A stretch of DNA of 64,000 nucleotides from Sphingobium sp. AS12 (GTDB lineage: Bacteria; Pseudomonadota; Alphaproteobacteria; Sphingomonadales; Sphingomonadaceae), in the NCBI RefSeq assembly GCF_019097845.1, contig NZ_JAHRGM010000001.1, positions 801,167-865,166 on the forward strand. Reading direction: 5' to 3'. The notes beneath the pieces were generated by a model. It ran no database searches and was not told the DNA's origin. It saw only the letters and a program-made list of their open reading frames with translations. Both the position numbers and the translations under genes were made by a program. Shown here piece by piece: positions 47,350 through 57,106 of the stretch (position 1 is the first letter of the stretch; each line of letters begins with the position of its first letter).

Positions 47350-48057
47350 ATGATGACCGATAGCGCGCTGATCGACCCCGTAACTGACGCCCTCGCGACG
47401 ACTGGCTATGCACGGCTGTCGGGCGAAGAAAGTTTCACGCAACTGGGCATCGATATGGCGGACTGGCGCGCTTTCGCCGATAGCTGGACCGATCTGGGGC
47501 CGGACCTCTATATGGCCGATGGCGGACGCTATCGCCGCCGCCGCCACGCGACCTTTCGGTGCGAGGATGGTGCCTTCACCCGCCAGCCGCACCAGCCCCA
47601 TTATCAGAGCCGCGACTATAATGCGCTCAACGGCGACGTGCAGCGCTGGTTCGATCCGGTCGAACAGGCCACCGTCGACAATCCCGTCTGCCGCGCCATC
47701 TTCGCCTTCTGCGCCGCGCATTTTCCTATGACGGGTCCGGCCCATGTCGAAATGCATCAATTCCGTATCGAGGCAAAGCCCGGCGAAGTCGGCCGCCCGA
47801 CGCCCGAAGGCCTGCACCGCGACGGGGTGGACCATGTGTTCGTGATGCTGATCGAGCGGCGCAATGTGCGCGAAGGCGTAACGCGGATCGGCGCCCCCGA
47901 CGGCACGGCGCTGGGGGAGTTCATGCTGGCGGAACCGGGCGACGCGATGCTGATCGACGATCAGCGGATATTGCACGGGGTGACGGAAATCCACGCCGTC
48001 GATCCCGCCCAACCGGCCTGGCGCGATGCGTTGGTGGTGACGTTCGTTCAAGCCTGA
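47350..48057 (+). CDS. 2-oxoglutarate/Fe(II) dioxygenase-family protein
   Basis: A 235-residue protein of the 2OG-Fe dioxygenase family that includes the L-isoleucine/free amino-acid hydroxylases. The candidate iron ligands are the HxD of LHRDGVDHVF (near residue 156) and the His of ILHGVTEI, with the 2OG-binding Arg possibly in WRDALVVTF. It may hydroxylate a free amino acid; the substrate cannot be read from the sequence. Two adjacent ATG codons offer starts. It lies 55 bases after the ScfR gene on the same strand and could be its passenger. Confidence 0.85.
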   Translation: MMTDSALIDPVTDALATTGYARLSGEESFTQLGIDMADWRAFADSWTDLGPDLYMADGGRYRRRRHATFRCEDGAFTRQPHQPHYQSRDYNALNGDVQRWFDPVEQATVDNPVCRAIFAFCAAHFPMTGPAHVEMHQFRIEAKPGEVGRPTPEGLHRDGVDHVFVMLIERRNVREGVTRIGAPDGTALGEFMLAEPGDAMLIDDQRILHGVTEIHAVDPAQPAWRDALVVTFVQA

Positions 48058-48058
48058 G

Positions 48059-48122
48059 TGTTCCCGCGCAGGCGGCAACCCAGTTCAAACGTCTGATCTG
48101 GGTTCCCGCCTGCGCGGGAACA
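48059..48122. repeat. Dispersed palindromic repeat (family B)
   Basis: TGTTCCCGCGCAGGCGGCAA and TTCCCGCCTGCGCGGGAACA form a long stem between the convergent dioxygenase and gor genes; it probably terminates both transcripts. Confidence 0.85.
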
Positions 48123-48129
48123 CATAGTC

Positions 48130-49476
48130 CTATTTCAACAGCACCAGCTCTTCCGCCATGCTGGGATGCAGCGCCACCGTGTCGTCGAAATCCTGCTTGG
48201 TCAGCCCCGCCTTCACCGCGATGGCAGCGGCCTGCAATATCTCTGGCGCATCGGGACCGATCATGTGCAGGCCCACCACCCGGTCGGTCGTCGCATCCAC
48301 GATCATCTTGTAAAGCGCCCGCTCCTCGCGCCCCGCCAGCACATATTTCATCGGGCGGAAATCGGACGTATAGACCTTCACCGTCCCCAGCTTGTTCTTC
48401 GCCTGCGCCTCGGTCATGCCGACACCGGCCAGCGGCGGGTGGCTGAACACGGCGGACGGCACGCAGTCATAATCGACCGTGCGCGGGTTGCCCCCGAAAA
48501 CGGTGTCGGCAAAGGCATGGCCCTCACGGATCGCCACCGGGGTCAGTTGCAGCCGGTCGGTGACGTCGCCCACGGCATAGATGCTCTCACAACTCGTCTT
48601 GTTATACTCATCGACCTTGATCGCGCCCTTGTCGTCCAGATCGACGCCCGCGCTCTCCAGCCCCAGCCCATCGACATTGGGCTTGCGCCCGGTCGCGAAC
48701 AGGATGACGTCGGCGGCCACCGGGTCGCCCGACTGAAAGTGGACGCACAGCGTGCCATCCTCGGTCTTTTCGATCCGCTCCATCTGCGCATTGAAACGGA
48801 AGTTGATGCCCTTGCTCATCGAAATCTGGAGCAGCCGGTCGCGTATCTGTTCGTCATAGCCGCGCAGCAGCGTGCCGGACCGGTTGACGATCGTCACATG
48901 GCTGCCGAACTGGTGGAAGATACCCGCAAATTCATTGGCGATATAGCCGCCACCGACGATGACGATCCGCTTGGGACATTCGTCCAGATGGAACACCTCG
49001 TTGGAGGTGATACCATGTTCCGCGCCCTCAATCTCCGGCATGATCGGCCAGGCACCGGTCGCGACGAGGATATATTTGGCGGTGACTTCCCGTCCGCTCG
49101 CCAGCTTCACGCTGTGCGGTCCGGTCACGACCGCCCGTTCGGGGATCATCTCGACCTTATGGCTATTCAGCGTATTCTTGTAGAGACCCTCCAGCCGATC
49201 GACCTCGCCCAGCACATTGTCGCGCAGCGTGGTCCATTCAAAGCCGCAGTCGGGGACGTTCCAGCCGAACCGGCGGGCGTCCTTCAGATCCTCGGCAAAA
49301 TGCGCGCCATAGATGAGCAGCTTTTTTGGCACACAACCGCGAATGACGCAGGTGCCGCCCACGCGAAATTCCTCGGCCACCGCAACCTTCGCCCCATGCG
49401 CCGCCGCCACGCGCGACGCACGCACGCCGCCCGATCCTGCACCGATGACGAAAAGGTCGAAATCAAACTCGCTCAT
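48130..49476 (-). CDS. gor: Glutathione-disulfide reductase
   Basis: A 448-residue NADPH-dependent flavoenzyme keeping glutathione reduced. It has FAD-binding VIGAGSGGVRASRVAAAHG, the redox-active disulfide GGTCVIRGCVPKKLL near residues 40-50, NADPH-binding IVGGGYIANEFAGIF, the GDVTDRLQLTPVA flavin motif and the C-terminal dimer His in VALHPSMAEELVL. It is monocistronic and is followed by family-B and preceded by family-C repeats. Confidence 0.95.
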   Translation of the reverse strand: MSEFDFDLFVIGAGSGGVRASRVAAAHGAKVAVAEEFRVGGTCVIRGCVPKKLLIYGAHFAEDLKDARRFGWNVPDCGFEWTTLRDNVLGEVDRLEGLYKNTLNSHKVEMIPERAVVTGPHSVKLASGREVTAKYILVATGAWPIMPEIEGAEHGITSNEVFHLDECPKRIVIVGGGYIANEFAGIFHQFGSHVTIVNRSGTLLRGYDEQIRDRLLQISMSKGINFRFNAQMERIEKTEDGTLCVHFQSGDPVAADVILFATGRKPNVDGLGLESAGVDLDDKGAIKVDEYNKTSCESIYAVGDVTDRLQLTPVAIREGHAFADTVFGGNPRTVDYDCVPSAVFSHPPLAGVGMTEAQAKNKLGTVKVYTSDFRPMKYVLAGREERALYKMIVDATTDRVVGLHMIGPDAPEILQAAAIAVKAGLTKQDFDDTVALHPSMAEELVLLK

Positions 49477-49563
49477 GCCTGGCCTCCGATTGGGTGCGGG
49501 GGATATGGCGGTTGGGCGCGGGAGTTACAAACGGGAATCTTGCTGCTGGTAGCCAAACCACCT

Positions 49564-49636
49564 CCGTTCGCTTCGAGCGTGTCGAGAAGCGTGCAGCGCC
49601 GCTTCCGCGTTTCTCGACTGCGCTCGAAACGAACGG
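49564..49636. repeat. Dispersed palindromic repeat (family C) between pgi and gor
   Basis: CCGTTCGCTTCGAGCGTGTC at one end and CGACTGCGCTCGAAACGAAC at the other are inverted copies. Confidence 0.85.
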
Positions 49637-49646
49637 CTGTTGTGAT

Positions 49647-51152
49647 CTACTCCGCCCCCAGCGCAATCTCGATCAGCGCCATGGTCGATGGGTCGAACCC
49701 CGTCGCCCCGTCGGTCTCTATCGACTTGGCAATCTCCTTGCCCAGCTCTACGCCGAACTGGTCGAACGGGTTGATCCCCATCAGCACTGCATTGGCAAAG
49801 GTGCGATGCTCGTAAAAGGCGATCAGCGCGCCGAGCGCGTGCGGGGTCACATCGTCCATCAGGATGGTCGTGGACGGCCGGTTGCCGGGATAGGCGCGCG
49901 CCGGGTCGGCGGCATTATCCTTGCCGCGCATCAGCGCTGCCCCCTGCGCGAAGCAGTTGACCAGCAGGGCGCGATGATGCGCCGGGTCCAGCGCATGGCC
50001 CGGCTCGATCGCGGCGATAAACTCGACCGGCGTGATGATCGTCCCCTGATGCAGCAGCTGGAACACGGCATGTTGCGCGTCCGTCCCCACCCCGCCCCAG
50101 GTGATCGGCGCGGTCGGGCCATCGACCGGCGATCCGTCCAGCTTCACCGCCTTGCCATTGCTCTCCATCTCCAGCTGCTGGAGATAGGATGGCAGCAGCG
50201 CCAGCCGCTCGTCATAGGCGAACACGGCGCGGGTCTGGCAACCCAGCACACGCGCATAATATTGGTCGGCAAAGGCTGCGATCAGCGGGATATTCTGGGC
50301 TGGATCGGACAGGCGGAAATGGCGGTCCATTTCGGCCGCGCCCTCCAGCAGGCTTTCAAACGCATCCCAGCCAAGCGCCAGCGCAGCGGGAAAGCCGATC
50401 GACGACCAGAGCGAGTAACGCCCGCCCACGGACTCGGCAAAGGGCAGGATGCGGGTTTCATCGACGCCCCATTCCATTGCCCGGTCGGGCGCGGCGGTCA
50501 GCGCGACGACGCGGCCATAGGGATCATCCACCCCGCCCTCGACCATCCAGTTGATAGCGCTTGCCGCGTTCAGCATGGTTTCGCTGGTGGTGAAGGTCTT
50601 GGAGGCGATGGCGATCAGCGTAGCGTGGGGATCAAAGCCCTCGATCGCCCGTTCCAGCGCCGTGCCATCGACATTGGACACGATTGCCACGTCATACCGC
50701 ACCCCGTCGCCGTCCAGCGCATCAACGATCAGGTCGGGACCAAGCGCCGAACCGCCAATGCCGATATGCAGGATATGGCGAATCTCGCCCAGCGCCCCGG
50801 CCTCGATCGCGTCGATCAGGCCGCGCATCCGGTTGTGCAGCATCTTGGCATGGGCGACGCTGTCTGGGGTCCCCTCTCCGCGCTCTGCGGGATGTTCGGC
50901 GGCGCGGCCTTCGGTGTTGTTCACCGCCTCGCCCGCAAACAGCGCGTCGCGCCGCCGGGCAAAGCCCTGCTCGTCCGCCAGCGCCAGAAATCCGGTCATC
51001 AGATCATCGGTCAAATGGGTCTTGGACCAGTCGAACCGGATCGGTCCCTGGCTCAGCACCAGCTTGGACAGGCGATCGGGATCGGTCGTGAAAATCGACT
51101 TGAGGTCGGCTTGCGGCAGGGCGGCGATGGCCGCCAGTGCAGGACTGGGCAT
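49647..51152 (-). CDS. pgi: Glucose-6-phosphate isomerase
   Basis: A 501-residue isomerase linking glucose-6-phosphate and fructose-6-phosphate. It has HIGIGGSALGPDLIVDAL, the family signature GGRYSLWSSIGFPAAL, the substrate loop IASKTFTTSETM and the C-terminal catalytic Lys region GINPFDQFGVELGK. The start at MPSPALAAIAAL (51152) is chosen because the upstream 28 residues do not match the family. It is divergent from lepB. Confidence 0.96.
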   Translation of the reverse strand: MPSPALAAIAALPQADLKSIFTTDPDRLSKLVLSQGPIRFDWSKTHLTDDLMTGFLALADEQGFARRRDALFAGEAVNNTEGRAAEHPAERGEGTPDSVAHAKMLHNRMRGLIDAIEAGALGEIRHILHIGIGGSALGPDLIVDALDGDGVRYDVAIVSNVDGTALERAIEGFDPHATLIAIASKTFTTSETMLNAASAINWMVEGGVDDPYGRVVALTAAPDRAMEWGVDETRILPFAESVGGRYSLWSSIGFPAALALGWDAFESLLEGAAEMDRHFRLSDPAQNIPLIAAFADQYYARVLGCQTRAVFAYDERLALLPSYLQQLEMESNGKAVKLDGSPVDGPTAPITWGGVGTDAQHAVFQLLHQGTIITPVEFIAAIEPGHALDPAHHRALLVNCFAQGAALMRGKDNAADPARAYPGNRPSTTILMDDVTPHALGALIAFYEHRTFANAVLMGINPFDQFGVELGKEIAKSIETDGATGFDPSTMALIEIALGAE

Positions 51153-51328
51153 GGAATATCCTCTTCGATGAAATCGACACCGGCGCTGCACCTGCCGATT
51201 CTCGGCTTCTTTAGCCAATGTTTCGACCAATTGCATCGGTCAGGACGCGCTTGACGTGTCCTGCGCCAAGCCTCAAAAGCCGCGACGGCCGCCTTATCGG
51301 CGATTTCACAGGGATAGAACGACCACCC

Positions 51329-52168
51329 ATGACTGCAAAATCGGAAACGCGGGACTTTATCTGGTTCCTCGCCAGGCTGGGCCTGTTCGTCTTTGTGCTG
51401 CGCAGTTTCATCATTTCGCCGTTCAATATCCCGTCGGAATCGATGCAGCCACGCCTGCTGATCGGCGACTATCTGCTGGTCGCCAAATGGCCCTATGGCT
51501 ATTCGCGCTATTCGCTGCCCTTCAGTATCCCGCTGATCCCCGGCCGCATTTTCGCGTCCACCCCCAACCGGGGCGACGTGGTGGTGTTCAAGGCGCCGCC
51601 GAGCCAGAGGAACGACTATATCAAGCGGGTGATCGGCCTGCCCGGTGACATGATCGCCGTGCGCGGTGGCACCGTTTACCTCAACGGCGCGGCCATCCCC
51701 AAGCAGAAGGTCGCCGACCTCGTCATTCCAGTGACCCCGAACATGACCGACGCGGCAGCGAAGGAAGGCGCAGAGTCCCCCTGCTATCGCCCCGATTTCG
51801 AAGAAGCCGCAACCGGCGGTGGCAAGCAGTGCCGCTACCCGCAATATCGCGAAACCCTGCCAGCGACCAAGGATGCGCCCGCGAAAAGCTATAATGTCCT
51901 CGATCTCGTGCCGGACGGCGCAGCGGATGATCGCGACACGGTGCTGGTGCCGCAGGGGCATTTATTCATGATGGGCGACAATCGCGATCGCAGCGCCGAC
52001 AGCCGCTTCCCGGCAGTCGAGGGCGGCGGCATCGGCCTTGTTCCCGAAGAAAATCTGGTCGGCAAGGCTATGATCTCGGTATTTTCGACCGACGGCAGCG
52101 CCAACTGGCTGCTGCCCTGGACCTGGGTTTCGGCGGCCCGCTGGAACCGGATCGGGGAAGGCTTTTGA
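51329..52168 (+). CDS. lepB: Signal peptidase I
   Basis: A 279-residue membrane protease cleaving Sec and Tat signal peptides. One N-terminal TM segment (residues 9-30) is followed by the nucleophile Ser38 in FNIPSESMQPRL, the general-base Lys99 in DYIKRVIGLPGD, and the conserved MMGDNRDRSADSR box. The lengthy insertion between boxes (about residues 115-190) is typical of alphaproteobacterial enzymes. The start at 51329 replaces a longer frame that begins inside the pgi leader. It overlaps rnc by 4 bases. Confidence 0.95.
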   Translation: MTAKSETRDFIWFLARLGLFVFVLRSFIISPFNIPSESMQPRLLIGDYLLVAKWPYGYSRYSLPFSIPLIPGRIFASTPNRGDVVVFKAPPSQRNDYIKRVIGLPGDMIAVRGGTVYLNGAAIPKQKVADLVIPVTPNMTDAAAKEGAESPCYRPDFEEAATGGGKQCRYPQYRETLPATKDAPAKSYNVLDLVPDGAADDRDTVLVPQGHLFMMGDNRDRSADSRFPAVEGGGIGLVPEENLVGKAMISVFSTDGSANWLLPWTWVSAARWNRIGEGF

Positions 52169-52848
52169 ACCATAAGGCACCCCTGCCCGACACCGATGGC
52201 TGGCTGGCGGCGCTGATCGGGCGTCCGCCGCGCGACCCTGCGCCGTTCCAGCAGGCACTGACCCATGGCAGCGCCAATCCGGTCAATTATGAGCGGCTGG
52301 AATTTCTGGGCGACCGGGTGCTGGGGCTGCTGGTATCCGAATGGGTGTTCGAACGCTTTGCGGGTGAACCCGAAGGCAAATTGTCGCGCCGCTTCAATGC
52401 GCTGGTGTCAGGCGAAACCTGCGCAGAGGTGGCACGCGCGGCAGGCGTCCCCACCCATCTGGTGCTGGGCAAGCAGGCGCGCGACGATGGCGCGGCCAAT
52501 AGCGACAATGTGCTGGGTGACGTCATGGAGGCTCTGATCGGTGCGCTGTATCTGGAGGCGGGGCTGGCGGAAGCGCGCACGTTGGTGCGCCGCCTCTGGG
52601 CTGACCGGGTGGACACCCAGACCGCGGCCCCGCGCCACCCCAAATCCGCGCTCCAGGAATGGGCCGCCGCTAACAAGCGCAAGCCCCCCGAATATGAGGT
52701 CAAGGATCGCTCCGGCCCCCACCACGCGCTGCGCTTCGTCGTATCGGTAACGATCAAGGGCGCGGGCGAGGCCAGCGCGACCGGCGGATCGAAACAGGAA
52801 GCGGAAACGGCGGCAGCGGCAGCGTTGCTGGAGAAGCTGACGGGGTAG
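52165..52848 (+). CDS. rnc: Ribonuclease III
   Basis: A 227-residue double-strand-specific endonuclease for rRNA and mRNA processing. The catalytic RNase III domain has the signature YERLEFLGDRVLGLLVSE and DNVLGDVMEALIGALYLEAG. A C-terminal dsRNA-binding domain follows, with PKSALQEWAAANKRKPPEY and GGSKQEAETAAAAALLEKL. It starts with TTG overlapping the lepB stop (TTGA), a common coupling in the lepB-rnc-era cluster. Confidence 0.96.
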   Translation: MNHKAPLPDTDGWLAALIGRPPRDPAPFQQALTHGSANPVNYERLEFLGDRVLGLLVSEWVFERFAGEPEGKLSRRFNALVSGETCAEVARAAGVPTHLVLGKQARDDGAANSDNVLGDVMEALIGALYLEAGLAEARTLVRRLWADRVDTQTAAPRHPKSALQEWAAANKRKPPEYEVKDRSGPHHALRFVVSVTIKGAGEASATGGSKQEAETAAAAALLEKLTG

Positions 52849-52888
52849 TGCCAGCTTTCACTTAAGTCATAATAGGCCTACACATCAT

Positions 52889-52976
52889 CGTCATCCCGGG
52901 CTTGACCCGGGATCCCGCTCTTCTTCTTCCACGCCGGACCGAAGAAGCGGGATCCCGGCTTTCGCCGGAATGACGA
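52889..52976. repeat. Dispersed palindromic repeat (family E) between rnc and era
   Basis: CGTCATCCCGGGCTTGACCC with GGATCCCGC at one end and GCGGGATCCC with CGCCGGAATGACG at the other form nested dyads. It is of the widespread REP-like type in sphingomonads. Confidence 0.8.
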
Positions 52977-53003
52977 AATTGCCGTAGGCGAACGGAGTAT
53001 AAT

Positions 53004-53912
53004 TTGGAAGTTTCAGAAACCAATCAGCGCTGCGGCGTCATTGCCGTTGTCGGCGCGCCCAATGCGGGCAAGTCCACGCTGGTCAACGCGCTGGTGGGGC
53101 AGAAGGTGGCGATCACCAGTGCCAAGGCGCAGACCACGCGCACCCGCGTGATGGGCGTTGCGATCGAGGGCGACGCGCAGCTGGTGCTGGTCGACACGCC
53201 CGGCATTTTCGCGCCCAAGCGGCGGCTGGACCGCGCCATGGTGCAGGCGGCCTGGGGCGGCGCGCAGGGCGCGGACCTGATCGCGATGGTGGTGGATGGC
53301 AAGGCAGGCCGTGGCCCCAAGCTGGAACCGATCATCGAAGCGCTCAAGCATCGCACCGAACGCAAATGGCTGATCCTCAATAAGGTGGATATCGCCATCA
53401 AGGAAAAGCTGCTGACCCATACCCAGGTGCTGAACGACACTTTGGGCTTCGACGAAATCTTCTTCGTGTCCGCCGCAACCGGCGATGGCCTGCCCGAATT
53501 GAAGGCTGCCTTTGCCGCCGCCATGCCGCAAGGGCCGTGGCATTTCCCCGAAGATCAGGTGTCGGACGCGACCGACCGGATGCTGGCGGCGGAAATCACC
53601 CGCGAGCAGCTGTATCATCAGCTCCACGCTGAGCTGCCCTATGCGGCTGCCGTCGATACCGAACAATATAAGGAACGGCAGGACGGATCGGTCGAAATCC
53701 ACCAGCAAATCCTGGTTGGCCGCCCGACCCAGCGCGCCATCGTGCTGGGCAAAGGCGGGCAGCGCCTCAAGGAAATCGGCTCAAAAGCGCGCGAGGAACT
53801 CGCCAACCTGCTGGGGGTGAAGGTCCACCTCTACCTGCACGTCAAGGTCAAGGAAGATTGGGAAAATGATCGCGGCATCTACCGCGACATCGGGCTGGAC
53901 TGGGTGGAGTAA
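53004..53912 (+). CDS. era: GTPase Era
   Basis: A 302-residue GTPase for 16S rRNA maturation and 30S assembly. G1 is VGAPNAGKSTLVNALVG, G2 region TTRTRVMGV, G3 DTPGIFAP, G4 LNKVDIAI and G5 FVSAATGDG. The C-terminal KH domain contains IVLGKGGQRLKEIGSKAREE and ends DRGIYRDIGLDWVE. It starts with TTG at 53004; no ATG is near the required N-terminus. It lies 155 bases after rnc with a repeat between. Confidence 0.96.
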   Translation: MEVSETNQRCGVIAVVGAPNAGKSTLVNALVGQKVAITSAKAQTTRTRVMGVAIEGDAQLVLVDTPGIFAPKRRLDRAMVQAAWGGAQGADLIAMVVDGKAGRGPKLEPIIEALKHRTERKWLILNKVDIAIKEKLLTHTQVLNDTLGFDEIFFVSAATGDGLPELKAAFAAAMPQGPWHFPEDQVSDATDRMLAAEITREQLYHQLHAELPYAAAVDTEQYKERQDGSVEIHQQILVGRPTQRAIVLGKGGQRLKEIGSKAREELANLLGVKVHLYLHVKVKEDWENDRGIYRDIGLDWVE

Positions 53913-53925
53913 GAACAGCCATATG

Positions 53926-53990
53926 TGTTCCCGCGAAGGCGGGAACCCAGTCCCGCCCTCCGAACTGGGTTCCCGCCTGCGCGGGAACAC
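53926..53990. repeat. Dispersed palindromic repeat (family B) between era and topA
   Basis: TGTTCCCGCGAAGGCGGGAA and TTCCCGCCTGCGCGGGAACA form a long stem between convergent genes; it probably terminates both. Confidence 0.85.
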
Positions 53991-53998
53991 GCACCGCT

Positions 53999-56587
53999 TT
54001 ACTCTGCCGCCGCCACCTTCTTCTTGGCCGGCGCCTTCTTTGCCGCCGGCTTCTTCGCCGCGCTATCGGCCTTGGATGTGGCCTTCTTCGCCGCCGCCTT
54101 CTTGGGTGCGGCTTTCTTCTTCGCGCCCTTCTTGGCCGGTGCCGCCGCTGCCCGCGCGTCAATCAGTTGCGCAGCCTCCTCCAGCGTCAGCTGGTCCTTG
54201 TCCACTGTCTTGGGCAGGGTCGCATTGGTCGTGCCGTCAGTGACATAGGCGCCATAGCGCCCTTCCATCAGCTTGATCTCAGCTTCCGTGCGCGGATGCG
54301 CGCCCAGCACTTTCAGCGGCTCCCGCCCGGCGCTGCGCGGTCCACGGTTGGCGGCCTCGGCGAGCTTCACCACCGCACTGTTCATCCCGACCTCGAAAAT
54401 CTCCGACGTCGATGACAGCCGCCCATATTTGCCGTCATGCAGCAGATAGGGACCAAAACGCCCGATATTCGCCACGATCGGCTTGCCCGTTTCGGGGTGC
54501 AGGCCAATTTCGCGCGGCAGGCTCAAAAGCTTGACGCCCCAGTCGAGCGTCAGTTCCCCATCGGGCAGATCCTTGGGGATCGACCCGCGCTTGGCCTCCT
54601 TGCCCTCGCCCATTTCGATATAGGGACCAAAGCGGCCGGATTTCTTGACGATATCCTGCCCGGTTTCGGGATGCTTCCCCAGCACTTCCGGTCCCGTATC
54701 CTCGCCATCCTTGCCGCCCGGCTGGCCGAATTTGCGAGTATATTTGCATTCGGGATAGTTGGAGCAGGCGATGAACGCCCCGAACCGTCCGCCACGCAGC
54801 GACAATTGCCCCTCGCCACAGAGCGGGCAGGCGCGCGGATTGCTGCCGTCGGCCTTGGGCGGGAACAGCATCGGTTCCAGAAACTTGTCCAGCGCTGCGG
54901 TAATGTCGCTCGGCTTCTGCTCCATCACCTCGGCGGTCTTGGGCTTGAAATCCTTCCAAAAGGCTTCCAGCACCGCCTGCCATTGGGCACGGCCACCGGA
55001 AATATCGTCCAGCTCGTCCTCTAGCCCCGCGGTGAAATCATAGGAGACATAGCGCTCGAAAAAGCGCTCCAGAAAGGCCGTCACCAGCCGCCCGCTCTCC
55101 TCGGCGAAAAAGCGGTTCTTCTCGATCCGCACATAGTCGCGGTCCTTCAGCACCTGCAACGTTGAGGCATAAGTGGACGGACGCCCGATCCCCAATTCCT
55201 CCAGCCGCTTGACCAGCGATGCTTCGGAGTAACGCGGCGGTGGCTGGGTGAAATGCTGCTCGGCGCTCACCTTCTTCTTGGCAGGCGCGTCGCCTTCGCT
55301 CATGCGAGGCAGCAGCTTGCCGTCCTCGTCATCGCTATCGTCGCGGCCTTCCTCATACAGCGCCAGGAAGCCGGGGAAGATCACGACCTGCCCCGTCGCG
55401 CGCAGCGTGTGCGTGCCGGTGGCGTCGTTCATGTCGATCGTGGTGCGTTCCAGCCGCGCCGATGCCATCTGGCTGGCCAGCGCCCGCTTGAACACCAAGT
55501 CATAGAGCCGCGCATGATCGCCGCTGCCAACCTTGTCGAGCGAAAAATCGGTCGGGCGGATGGCTTCATGCGCTTCCTGCGCATTCTTCGCCTTGGTCTG
55601 GTAGATGCGCGGCTTGTCCGGCACATAGCCGCCGTCATAGCGCTGCGCGATCGCGGCGCGGGCGGCGGAAATGGCGCTGCTGTCCATCTGCACGCCGTCG
55701 GTCCGCATATAGGTGATCGCGCCATCCTCATACAGCTGCTGCGCGATCCGCATCGTATGGCTGGCGGAGAAACCGAGCTTGCGCGCGGCTTCCTGCTGGA
55801 TGGTCGATGTCGTAAAGGGCGGCGGGGGATTGCGGGTGAGCGGCTTGGTCTCGACCTTCTCCACCGTGAAGCGTCCGGCCTCGACATCGGCCTTGGCCGC
55901 CATCGCGTCGCCCTCGCGACCGATCGTCAGCCGCTCGATCTTCTCGCCCTTCCAGCGGACCAGCCGCGCGGTAAAGGCAGTGCCGTCCTGCTCCATCTCC
56001 GCCGCGACCGACCAATATTCTTGCGGAGTGAAGGATTCGATCTCCCGCTCCCGCTCCACCACCAGCCGCAACGCGACCGATTGCACCCGGCCCGCCGACT
56101 TGGCGCCCGGCAGCTTGCGCCACAGCACCGGCGACAGGGTGAAACCCACCAGATAGTCGAGCGCCCGGCGCGCGCGATAGGCGTCGATCAGATCCTCGTC
56201 CAGCGCGCGCGGTTTGGCCATGGCGTCCAGCACGGCGGCCTTGGTGATCGCGTTGAACGTCACCCGGTCCACTTGCGCTGGCAACGCCTTCTTGGCCCGC
56301 AGCACCTCCTGCACATGCCAGCTGATCGCTTCCCCTTCGCGATCAGGGTCAGTCGCCAGGATCAATCGTGACGCGCCCTTGGCTGCGTCGCTAATGGCCT
56401 TGAGCTGCTTGCCCTTGTCGCCATAATTTTCCCACTGCATCGCAAAGCCGTCATCAGGGTCCACCGACCCGTCCTTGGCCGGCAGATCGCGGATATGGCC
56501 GTAGCTGGCCAGAACATGAAAATCCCCGCCCAGATATTTCTCGATGGTCTTGGCCTTGGCAGGCGATTCGACGATGACAAGCTGCAT
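53999..56587 (-). CDS. topA: DNA topoisomerase I
   Basis: A type IA topoisomerase of 862 residues relaxing negative supercoils. It has the TOPRIM domain (VIVESPAKAKTIEKYLG then LATDPDREGEAISWHV), the catalytic Tyr in the motif ITYMRTDGVQM near residue 295, and the zinc-ribbon region CPLCGEGQLSLRGGRFGAFI with YPECKY. Several zinc-less repeats follow, and a 50-residue Lys/Ala/Pro-rich tail (KKGAKKKAAPKKAAAKKA and more) ends the protein. Such histone-like tails occur on alphaproteobacterial TopA. In related genomes dprA is directly upstream, as it was here before the insertion. Confidence 0.97.
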   Translation of the reverse strand: MQLVIVESPAKAKTIEKYLGGDFHVLASYGHIRDLPAKDGSVDPDDGFAMQWENYGDKGKQLKAISDAAKGASRLILATDPDREGEAISWHVQEVLRAKKALPAQVDRVTFNAITKAAVLDAMAKPRALDEDLIDAYRARRALDYLVGFTLSPVLWRKLPGAKSAGRVQSVALRLVVEREREIESFTPQEYWSVAAEMEQDGTAFTARLVRWKGEKIERLTIGREGDAMAAKADVEAGRFTVEKVETKPLTRNPPPPFTTSTIQQEAARKLGFSASHTMRIAQQLYEDGAITYMRTDGVQMDSSAISAARAAIAQRYDGGYVPDKPRIYQTKAKNAQEAHEAIRPTDFSLDKVGSGDHARLYDLVFKRALASQMASARLERTTIDMNDATGTHTLRATGQVVIFPGFLALYEEGRDDSDDEDGKLLPRMSEGDAPAKKKVSAEQHFTQPPPRYSEASLVKRLEELGIGRPSTYASTLQVLKDRDYVRIEKNRFFAEESGRLVTAFLERFFERYVSYDFTAGLEDELDDISGGRAQWQAVLEAFWKDFKPKTAEVMEQKPSDITAALDKFLEPMLFPPKADGSNPRACPLCGEGQLSLRGGRFGAFIACSNYPECKYTRKFGQPGGKDGEDTGPEVLGKHPETGQDIVKKSGRFGPYIEMGEGKEAKRGSIPKDLPDGELTLDWGVKLLSLPREIGLHPETGKPIVANIGRFGPYLLHDGKYGRLSSTSEIFEVGMNSAVVKLAEAANRGPRSAGREPLKVLGAHPRTEAEIKLMEGRYGAYVTDGTTNATLPKTVDKDQLTLEEAAQLIDARAAAAPAKKGAKKKAAPKKAAAKKATSKADSAAKKPAAKKAPAKKKVAAAE

Positions 56588-56713
56588 TTACGGCCCCGAA
56601 CTTTGATGCCTCACACGTACGCGCGAGTCTGGAAGGCGATGACGGCGGGCGTCAAGCGGTGCGTGTGATTAGGGGAGATGTAGGGGGAGCGCCAGCCCCT
56701 AGCGCTGCCGTCA

Positions 56714-56731
56714 TGCCAGCGAAGGCTGGCA
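56714..56731. repeat. Short REP-like hairpin
   Basis: TGCCAGCGAAGGCTGGCA is a perfect 7-bp stem with a 4-base loop within an ATGCCAGCG-type repeat. It is a remnant of a family-E-like unit. A partial family-C arm (CTCCGTTCGTTTCGACT) follows at 56769. Confidence 0.6.
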
Positions 56732-56803
56732 TCTCTGGTGACAAAAGAGTTGGGGGTTGGTTGCCTCCATTTTGCTCCGTTCGTTTCGACTGGGCGTCAT
56801 TCC

Positions 56804-57106
56804 TCACCGCAAACTCACCCGTCCCCCCGCCAGCCGGTCCAGCCGCTCGGCCAGTTCCAGTTCTAGCAGCACCGTCTGCACCACCGCCGGGCTAAGCCCG
56901 CTCAGGCGGATCAGTTCGTCCACCGGAACCGGCGCATGGCCCAGCAGCGCGATGACCGCGCTACGCTCACTCGCCGCAACGTCGCTGGACACCGGTTCGC
57001 CTGCAAAGTCGAAACTGCCCTGTCGCACCATGCGGATGTCGATGCTGCCCACCGCCTCCACCACATCGTCGGCATTCTGGATCAAGGTCGCGCCTTCGCG
57101 GATAAG
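56804..57106 (-). pseudogene. dprA: 3' fragment of dprA, split by the integrated element
   Basis: About 100 codons, [20 protein letters not shown] to the end [12 protein letters not shown], match the C-terminal part of DprA: the end of the Rossmann domain and the winged-helix domain with [18 protein letters not shown]. DprA loads RecA onto incoming single strands in transformation. The normal upstream residues (the main DprA Rossmann fold) are missing; the frame instead runs 22 codons into element DNA to an ATG at 57172. The gene lies upstream of topA as usual. The 5' part should lie at the other end of the element, beyond this window. Confidence 0.85.

Noticed and set aside
53999..54160. The AAGAAG/GCC-rich stretch at the 3' end of topA as a separate DNA repeat
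   Set aside because: It is explained by the Lys/Ala-rich coding tail of topoisomerase I.
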